A stretch of DNA of 64,000 nt, from the NCBI GenBank assembly GCA_013397435.1, contig VZRG01000181.1, positions 636,553-700,552 of the forward strand, read 5' to 3'. This document shows, one piece after another, positions 52,801 to 62,500 of the stretch. The DNA is from Erythrocercus mccallii. Lineage: Eukaryota; Chordata; Aves; Passeriformes; Dicruridae. The position numbers and the translations under genes are program-made. The notes below the pieces were generated by a model that worked only from the letters and a program-made list of their open reading frames with translations, did not search any database and had not been told where the DNA came from. Every line of letters starts with the position of its first letter. Position 1 is the first letter of the stretch.

Positions 52801-55599
52801 ACCAAATGTTCTAGAGGTGTAGACTAAAACCTCTCTTTTATAACTGTAGATAGCTTAATTTAAATTTTCAAAATTCATGAGACTATATACATGCTTATTA
52901 ATTTCAGACTAAATGCAGTACAATCTACAATGCACAGGGAAAAATCAGGACTAATTTTGTAGTTACATTTTTATTTTCAATTAGCAAATGTGTAAATGTG
53001 CAAAGGAATTGTTTCTGATCTCAAAAACTGCTTGCTGAGTTCAAGTGAACCTTTAAAAAATGTAGTACATTTTCTTTTGTGGTTTTGGTTGTGGAGCATA
53101 CATCAGATCGGAGACATGATATTTGAGCTCTGTAGACAGATTTCTGAGTTTTGTGAAGAAAAACTGTAGCTATTTACATTTCCCTCTGTTCCCATAACAC
53201 TCGTCAGTTGTAGCCCATTCCAGAACTGTTTTAAGGTCTGTGAGGTCCAGTGTCCAGACCTTAGTTTTGAAATTTTCCTGTGGTGAGATTTGTACATAAG
53301 ATCACAAAGTTTAAACCTTGCTGTCTCTAAATGCAGTCCTCTTTTAAGCAATTTCTGCTACTTACTTTTTCCTTCTATTTGCTCCAGCTTTTCCCTTCTT
53401 CTTCAACTTTTGAGTGTCTGAAGTTCTTAATCTTTTTACCTTTCTTTCTCCAGACACTTCACTGATGGAAACATATCCACACTTTTATTCTTCTATAAAA
53501 GTTTGAGGAACAGTCTGCAAATTACACTGTTTCACATTGGGAATGGAGTGACACTGCTCCAGGCAGTGCTCCAGGAAGAACTAAAGCCACCAAATGTGTG
53601 AGAACTTTACAAAGCAAAAAGGCAGAGCCAGAGGTATTCACCTCTGCAGCCCATGACCATCATGCTCAGCAGTGGATGTTTTTATGGAAATCAGTATCAA
53701 AGATACTTTAAAGCTGGAAGCTAGACAGTCAGGAGTGATGGATTCTCTTGTGGCCTGTAAGCACAGCTCTGAATTCAGGCACTGCAGAATTGCATCACCC
53801 CCACAAGAACATTATAGTGGCTTTTGCCTCAAAAACCTGCAGTGCCTTTCAGACCGCTGACATGTAAGAGGTAGTGCTGTCTACCAGTTCCTTTTCATGA
53901 TGTACATCATCCACACAATTGTCATACAGCCAAGAATGAAAAGGAATAGGTGTTACTTGGTAGCTTTCAATACCTTAACCTGCTTTTGGGTTGTGATATT
54001 AAGCTGGCAGTTCTGGCAGATCTTGATACACTTTCTCTCTCACCACCATCGATGCACTTTATTCATCCAGGAAGAAGTTTGGATTGGTGCATTTGTTCAA
54101 GGTGCAGAGGTGCCTGTCTCAGTATTCTTTTGCATTCTTCTCAGTATTCTTGCTAAGACATAAACTGAAAAACATGACTTGTTCATGTTGTTTCTAGACA
54201 CATAAAGAAGTTGTTTAGCCTCTTGCCAGCTTAAAAATGTTCAAGATACCAAGTCTTGAAGAAATACATGCAGCAGTATGACTCTTTCAATCAGCTATGA
54301 GCAAGTCAAGGAAAGTACTTGATAAATCCATGGCCTGCTCAAAAAAAATGGGCAGAATTTGTACAGGGGTTGGTTTGCTGTGTGTGTTACAGCAGATGAG
54401 ATAAATATGGTACTTTCTCTTCCATCACCACAAAAGTAATTTTAGAAAGAATCTTAAAAAAAAAAAAGCTTCTAGAATCTTGTTCTTAAACATTAAAAAG
54501 ATGGTGCTTTTTCCTTTTGTGAAGGGGAAATTGAAAATCACAGCATTGTGAAGATTAGCACAGCTAAAACAGATTAATCCTCACACCAGTCCTGCTGGAA
54601 ACTCCTTCAGTAATTTTGGCAGCCAAATGTGAGGCCTGCCAACAGCACAAAGAAATCCAGCCAGGAAGACAGCTACAGTCCTGTATATCCATGCTGGAAA
54701 AAAACACGTTCTGGAGCTTGCTGCCTGTGCTCTGATGCTTGCCAAGCACATCCTAGGAGTGGCTACAGAAGTGCTGGCTTTCACAACAGACAAAGAGAAG
54801 AACAGGAGAGCTGTGAGTCACAGCCTGAGCAGTGAGGAACATGCTACCATAGTGTTGTTTTTTCTTTCTAGAAAGAGCTAGAAAAGACTTCCTGACAACT
54901 CAAGGTGAGGGTGCACATATTTTGTCTAACGTACAGGAGGAACTCTAGTCTAGACACAGAGTGAACAAATGTGAACTACATTCCCTGTGTTCACTGGCAG
55001 CAGATTGACCTTCACAAAGAACAACTGGTTTTATACACGGGGTGAACTGGGTAGCTGCCAGCCAGGACAGGGAACTCCCTCAAGGCAGTGCCAAACTTCA
55101 AACCCCACAGCATGCAGTGCTTCTCAAACCCATCATGGCCCCATTTTGCCCACCCCATTGTGGGAAGCAGGGAAGGAGGTGGCAGTGCAGGGCAAGAAGA
55201 GGTGAAGGAAGTGGCAGAGCATGGAAAGTGGCTCCAATGGAGGCTGTAGCAGCCTCACATATGGGATGAGAGTGGCCCTGAGCAGGGGCTGCTGACAGAC
55301 TCACATGTTGGTTCCAGGCTGAAAATGGGGGGAAAGAAAGAACAGGGCAAAGGTTTCCCTAGCAGCATGCCAATGTATCCTACAGGCAGTAATGGTGAGA
55401 AGGGGATGCTGAATGAGCCAATTTCTGCTGATCACCCAGGCTTCTTCAGGACAACAGCCAAGGACCCAAGGACAGCAGAGCTGCCTCTGGGGACCAATAG
55501 ACTGACTGAGGAAAACATCAGTGAAATGGTAAGGAGATTAGAAGGTACTTTTTTTTGCCTCTTTTTCAGCAGACTGGCTGGTCATGTGTCTCTCACAGT

Positions 55600-56356
55600 C
55601 TGCCTGGCTTTGGCAGATTGAGCATGTTTATTTTACACTGGAGCTTTCATGTGTTTAGCAAGATGCTTATGCCCACACAAAGAGTGCTAGGTCAACAAAA
55701 GAACATCTTTGAAAAGTTTTATTCTATACCCTTGGTTTCAAAAACCTGTACCCAGGCTACAGAAACCAAATCAAAGCAGTGAACTGCAAAACTTTTCAGG
55801 CACATGAGCAGACCTGCTTTTCATTGAATCACTTTTCCTGTGTCCAAAAGCTGGATACTGCACATTCTAATCTGCTCCAGATGCTGAAGGAGAGAAAGGA
55901 CACAACTTCTGGTCGATGTTGTTTGATCAGCATCAGCCACTAGGAGGGTCATACCCACACTGGAGCATTTCCTGCTCCTTCCAACTCCCTCCATTCCCTT
56001 AACTATGGAAACACCTTAAGAACAAGCTGATGATTTCTGACATGAGGAAGCATGTCTGCAAGAAACCACCTGCTCTATGAGCAGCAAAGTCAGACCAGGT
56101 CAGGCAGGTGAGTTTCCACCCTGTATTTCAAGAGGGGACAGGAAAAGGGATCTGCCCATCAATGCAGATCCCAGTGGGAAGCTGTTTCCCCTCCCACAGC
56201 TGGATCAGATGTGGACATGTGGAGCTCCGCCCAAGGCCTGCTTTCCAAAATATGCCTGTTGGCCTTTCAAAATAAGTCCAACATTTTCTGAATACCAATA
56301 AGCCACAAGGTTCTCCAAGGATTGTTCTGTCTTCTGCCTTGCTCGGATGATAAGCG
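55600..56356 (-). other. NOA1: NOA1 3' UTR and polyadenylation region
   Basis: The sequence downstream of the NOA1 stop on the minus strand has two AATAAA hexamers (TTTATT on the plus strand) at 55718-55723 and 55627-55632. Either would give a 3' UTR of roughly 0.65-0.75 kb. Which one is used cannot be decided from sequence. Confidence 0.45.
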
Positions 56357-56562
56357 CTATCCACTTCCTGTGGTTCTTAGGTTTTCCACAAAGGAAGGAG
56401 GCTTTTTGGTCCTGTAGGCGGGAGTGCCTGGGATCCGGGCCCCTCTGATGGTACTGATGTAAGGCAAAAGGGGAGGCTCCCGCACCACCAATGCAGTGCC
56501 CTTGGGAGCGTAGGCTCGGAGCAGCAATTCCTCTTCCGCGTGAGCCGTCACTGCCACCCAGC
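56357..56562 (-). CDS. NOA1: NOA1 exon 7 (last coding exon)
   Basis: The acceptor GCTGTGCAG starts GWVAVTAHAEEELLLRAYAP, then PPLLPYISTIRG and the conserved terminal motif YRTKKPPSFVENLR, followed by TTGSG and the stop TAG at 56359-56357. Human NOA1 ends with a longer basic tail, so the bird C-terminus is slightly shorter. Confidence 0.95.
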
Positions 56563-59500
56563 CTGCACAGCCAGAGAGAATAGGGACAGTGAGGAAGACA
56601 AGTCCCCAGGATCAAAACAAAGTTCTAACACAAACTACTGCCTCCCACAGTAGCTAAAAATCTGAGCTACCTTTGTGTAGTTGCTTGAGAAACCAAGCTC
56701 AAAGGTCACATCCAGCCCTTTCCCAACAGAAGGCAGCACCTAAAAGCCACATTACTCAGATACAGCTCTCTCCTGGTAAACCCAAGACGGATGGTGGGAA
56801 CTACCAAAAACACAAGAATGAAGCTTTCCAATCAATGGCCCTTTCCCTCTCACCTGGACAACTGACAGTGTCACAGCCATTCCTGGTGCTGTAGAACCTG
56901 TATGGCAGCCAGAGCATAAAGTATCCCAATGTTGCCATCCTGTACAAGCATGCCTGTCAATCTCCACTCTCGAAGGCTGCCATGATTTTGTGCTGTTGAA
57001 AGTCCTGCTCTGAGCAGGAAATACAGCTTCACCCCTTCAGAGGCCTCTTCCCATCAATGTTTCTAGGATGCAGACCCTGCAAAGCAAACTAGTGAAGAAA
57101 TATTAAATTACCTGCAGAGGAAAGCTTGATATCTGCAACTGCCTCAGTGGTACCAATTCCTTTCAATGTAATGTCCTGAGGGACAAGTGGGGGGAACTCT
57201 TTCATTCTCTCTTCCCCACCCATGGGAACCTAAGATTAAAACACAGGGAAATGATTTAACAGTCAAGAGATTCTTCAGCACTCCTACCTCAAACTGGCAA
57301 GTAAGGCACAAGGGAGAATAAAGACATTATACATTTGTGAGCCAATGAACAGCTGGACTGAATAACCTCCAGGAGTTATTTCAGGTTTGCCAGAACTGAG
57401 TCAGGATCACATCCAGATGAATCCTGTGGAAAATGAGCAAAGATGGTGTGCCCACTGCAGGATGCAGCTGGTGGAACAGGCCAGCTGCCTTGATGTGAGT
57501 GACAGCACTTGTTCTCCATGTGCACAGAAATGGAAATACCATGACAGGGACAGCTCACCCCATCTCCCATCAGTCTGCAAGTGCTAAACAGAACATTGCC
57601 ATACCATGGAAGAAAGACCACCAAGAGATCAAGATATGCGCAGAAGATCTAGCAGGAAAAGAATAGGAAAATAAGAAAATTTTTCAGCTGCAGTCTGTTC
57701 TGAAGCCCCAGTCTGCAGGTTTGCCATGGAAAATATCCCTGCTGCTGGCTGCACTGTAAAGCTGTTCAAGAAGAGCCAAGTGTGAGTAAGCAGAGCACTG
57801 CAAATTTTATCAGCCTGAATGCTAGCAACAGAAACTCTGCTGAAAACGCATCATCTTGAGTGCTCTCTCCTAACACACCTCAACCATGCAGTCTGTGCAA
57901 GACTGCTCCACACTGCGCATCTCCATTCACCAGCGCACAAGTCCCAAACTCCTGATACCTGTGAATGTTCCCTGTCAGCCCCAGACAGGGGTCCTGCCTT
58001 CCTGCAGCCACAAGCTCCCCCCAGCACCTCCCCTTACCTTTAGGAACTCTTGGGCTGTGTGCTTCTCATAGACAGTCTCTGCATTACTCAGCATAGCGAC
58101 ATGGACTGGTAACAGGTTAGAAGCCAAGACAGAAAACCAGGCAGGCTTTTTTCCCTGAAACAAATACCAAAAGGATGTTAAATATGCTAACAGAAAAGCA
58201 GTCCTGAATTGCCCTATCCTGTCTCATTTCTTTCCTGCATGTTGAAAACCTGCCTGCTTGATGCTGGCTCCCTGTCTGAGAGGGCCTTGCCCCCGCCAGT
58301 GAGAGCAATCAGGGTTTATATAGAATTGGGATTTGAGTTTCCAGAAGAGAAGACCCACAGCTTCACCATCTGGCCTCAAAGCACCCCCAGTGCCACATTT
58401 ACTGACAGCACAGCTGCTCAGCTCAGGTAAATCATCCAAGAGAGATCTTTTTTCTCATTTAATTCACAAGAACAAATTCAGTATGGTCATTCAGCACATG
58501 AGGTGATGGACATCTGGTCTGGTGCCTCTGGTGCTTCTTCTCCTATCACTCTACATTTCTCACACACGGCGCTTCTTCAACAGTAGTTGGTTACAGCTGC
58601 TCTCAAGCTATGCAAAGTTGGTGGAGACAACTCTCATCATGATGAGAAGGCACTCTCATCACATTTGCACAAAGAGTAAAGGTCACAGAGGGGAGAGACC
58701 TCTGCAAACACTGCTAGTAGCCAGAAATAAGAGCAGGAATTCCTTCAAATTCAAAGGTCTAAGCTGAGGCAGGAGCTTCTGTCATGATCTGAGCACAACT
58801 GTCTTCCAAGATCTCATGAGGACACACATACACAAGACTGATACATCGAGGTGTGCTCCTGCCACACTGGTACATTTTTTACTTTACAGAATCCTGCCCC
58901 CTCCACCTTTCTGGTTTTCTTCCAGTGGGTCAAGAGTGTCCTTAGCAAAGTACCAATTCAACATTTCTGTGGTGATCTTGGAAAGCAGACTGAAACAAAG
59001 GAATAGCCATACACACCTCTAAAACAGGGCAAGCTACTGAGAAAGTCATCTACGACTTACGATAATATCTAATGTTCTTATGAAAGAAACTGCCTCTTAC
59101 AGAGGAAGCATCATGGGAGGTCAACTCCACACAGTTCAATAAAGGTGTATGGCCTGGGCTTTTTAATAAATGGAAGAAATTATTGGCAGAGGGGACAAAC
59201 AGCACATTTGAAAAATATTTTTTACAGAACTTAAGATACACGTGCAATTAATTGCTTCCTCGGGCAAGTTCTTCAGATGTCTGCCAGGAAAGAAAAATGT
59301 CTATGATTTTCTCTCTTACCAGACAGCTTTCAGAAAACACAGAAATGAGGAAACCCACCTATTTTCCCACTTAATTCTACCATTCTCCTCCCTCCCTCAT
59401 ACATCTTTGTACATCATGGGCAACACATTATACTGAAGATGTTTGTCAGCATTCAAAAGCAGTTCCCATTATACACAATATAATGCATGCTGCTAACAAC

Positions 59501-62500
59501 AAACCTTTCAACTTCCCATCCCAAGGCATTCTGGCTTCATGCAGTGATTCATCACCTCCAAAGTTGCGACAAAAGGGTCTGGGAAAGCTACCCAGAAAGC
59601 CTTTTATGGCTGGTACTACAGTAAGAGATAAAGCAGCAGCTCCCAAAATCTTTTCTTCCCTTACCTCTAAGTAGTCTATACGTCCCAAGGCTGCTAAAAA
59701 CAAGACCATTCCTGGCTTGAGAATGAAGGTCCGTGGAACAATGGCATGTGATGGCAAAACAAGCTTTACTTCCTTCTCTGTTAGGAGATTTAAAACCTGT
59801 AAAATAAATTGTCATAACTCATTCCAGATGTTTCAATGGGAACAATAAAGTTAGTATTGGCATTATACTGATAAAGGAAAAAGACCAAGTAAAGCAATTT
59901 CAAGAACATCTGACACAATGGTTCAATTCTGGTCCACACAGTAAGCAAGAAACAGGAAAAATCTCCCCTGCCAAAATCTGACAGACAATCTGCTTGTCCT
60001 CCACTCATATTCAACAATGACTGCAAGAGCAAAACTTGATCTGAAACTTGGGACAGAGCTCTCCAAAGGACAGCGTATGGATATCAGAATCAGAACAGCA
60101 GCAACTGTTTCTGGATGCCAGAAGTATTTTCCACATGTATTCAACTCCAGAAGAAGGGAAGAACACACACAGTTACCAAGTCTGAAGTTACCAAACCAGG
60201 TCTCTAAAATGATGCCAGTCTTTACACTGGCTATCAGAGACCTAAGTGCAGGTTAGTAAAGCAGGTTATGGTCTGACAAATACAACATTAGAAAACCAGG
60301 AGTCTTCTAGTGTTCGTGAAAGCAGCACCTGCACTTGAGCTGTGAAGTCTCAGTATTGTCCTTGCACTTCACTCTCTTCAGAACCTTCCTGTCTCCCTGT
60401 ACTATTTAATCTTCCCCAAAAGATGACCTGTAGCTCTGCATGGGTATTAAAAAGACCAAAAATCAAAGCATGCCTATTTTGAACATGTGCACTTTTTCAG
60501 CACTGGCTCCAGTGGGGCACTGCTCCACTGACAAAGGCCTGACGTACTGGAGCCAGTAACAGCAACACCGTAGATCCTCCTGGCTTCAGGAGAATGCTGT
60601 CTCTAAGATGTGGTTTGGTCATACAGCTCTGGTTATCCTCCTAAGCTCCATCTTTTTCCATAGGCTGGAAGAGCTAAAGAAGTGCTAGGTTCATTAGGTG
60701 ATGCTGGTGCAAACTTGCTAAGAGCACTCATGCTTACTTCCCTTTGTTCAGAGGTTATGGAAGCTTGGTGACGCAGTCCTGCAGCTCCTTTGCAAAGCTG
60801 GCAGTATTGCACTGCTCAGAAATGCAATAGCATTACCACATGAACCCCTCTCAAGTAAATACAAACCTTATCTTAATACAATTCCCAAACTGAGAGAATC
60901 CTAATGCCTGACTACAGCAGAAACACTCTCCCACAGGCACAGCTAAGGCCGAACAGTCCTCCCAAACCCTGTCACCCTGAAACATGGCACCACAGAGTAC
61001 CTACACAGTCTTCCTTTACAATTCCTGGAGTGTCAAAACACCACCGAGCATCCTTCACTTCATTGTGAGTGAACTCCTCCCTTTCCTCATGCTTCTTAGG
61101 GGGATCTCTAGGATCTTCATCCATGCTGTAGGAGAGCATGTCAGGGTCAAATTCAATCTCAGTGCTAGACTTCTGCTGTTGAAATGTTCTTCCAACTCTT
61201 CCTGGATTAAAATGAAAGGTTTTCCTGGTAATTTACTTATTAACTTGCTTTCCTTCAATCAAACATATTTGCCCCTTTCACGGCTTAAAAGAGATGCACA
61301 TCACTAATATAAAGGTGATAAAAGACACCATGTGGCTAGAAATTTGTGTGTTCAAAAGCCAAAATAATAAAAAATCCCTCCTACAACTCTTGCTTACGAC
61401 TCCTCATGCCCCAAAATCTCAGCAGGGACCAGATCACAGATGCTTTGTTATTTCCAATTTATGGTAAAGCAGGCTGCCTTCTTTTCTCAGTGCCTCAGAC
61501 TGCCAAACACGGAATTACCTGAAAACCAGAGCTATCTTCTGGCACCCCCCTCTTTTGAATATATACTAAAATGATGTACAACCCCTGTAGCTTGCAGCCC
61601 AAATGTGATTATTTAAAATTAAACTTATTTTTTTTAATTTGGGAACAAGAGATGGCCCATACTGTGACATCCTTGCAAACTATTATGCTATCAGAATTTG
61701 CCAGCCTCGTTCAGACAGGAGATGCATTGCACAGAGGAACCCTCTGCTACTACAGCAGCTGACAGGTATTCTAAAGTACTAATGATGCTGCTTATGGAGG
61801 AGATAGAGGTCTTGCCCCCATTAATCTGGGAGCAAACACTGGTCAAAATATCTTTTGTGTAATGCAGTGTTTTCATTAGGGGCAAAAAGGTAACACTGTT
61901 ACTCACCCACTAGGTAACCTTGCTTTTTAAGTTGATTAAGGCACTTTTTTTCTTCATTGCTTAGTTGATCTTCTGTTTTTGTTGCCTCTTCTTTTAGCCT
62001 CTCCTGCCTTCGGAATATCCTGTCACACGTAGGGTTAATAATTGGAAATTTCAACAAGTTTAGTGTTGTTCCTGGAAAAACAAACAGAAGGCACTTTTGG
62101 GTCTCTGACTACCTGATAAATTTCAGCTCTGAGGAACAAGATTACACAAAAACTGCATCTCTAACTTTTTGGTGGAACTACAGCTGGTCCCATAAAGTAC
62201 TAGCTTCCCAACTTGGGGAAGTAAAAACAAGCCATCCACCTGCGTAAGACCTGTTCTCACCTATAGTTTGACTAAAAGGGTCTCAAAGTGGAGTGCTGCC
62301 AAGGCTGACTTAGTATACCCCAGACAAGTCTCAAGTCCAGACAGCTTGATTTGTTCTACAGGAGCTCACCACTCCACCTCCTGGCCTTTCCAGACTGGAG
62401 GGCACCTCTAATGGGTAGGGACAGGGAAAGGCATGTGCATCAGGTGCCATCCTAACTGCCAGGGGTGCACACAGACCCACACTGGTCTACTGAGCCTCTT

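Larger units (their letters stand above)
20200..55600. other. Intergenic interval between TECRL and NOA1, no recognisable gene
   Basis: About 35 kb in which I could recognise no conserved coding exon, tRNA, rRNA or intact transposon on either strand. Open frames are short and look random; the longest, 180 codons at 41332-41874 on the minus strand, resembles no known protein. Named contents are the A-rich tract at 24074-24112, the N gap at 35244-35258, the probable LTR at about 46350-46800 and small tandem duplications (24239-24260; about 26960-26992). Regulatory elements and non-coding transcripts may well exist here but cannot be seen without conservation or expression data. Confidence 0.6.
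56563..61906 (-). other. NOA1: NOA1 introns 2-6, non-coding content
   Basis: Introns 2 (61202-61906), 3 (59797-61004), 4 (58155-59664), 5 (57230-58037) and 6 (56563-57111) lie within this span, between the exons listed separately. I see no recognisable transposon or RNA gene in them. Intron 3 has a 12-bp perfect inverted repeat, ACTGGCTCCAGT near 60502 and ACTGGAGCCAGT near 60546, of unknown meaning. Confidence 0.7.

Noticed and set aside
54563..54850. Retroviral integrase-like zinc-finger fragment (AAKCEACQQHKE)
   Set aside because: It is a short, isolated resemblance with no neighbouring His pair, catalytic residues or other retroviral sequence.
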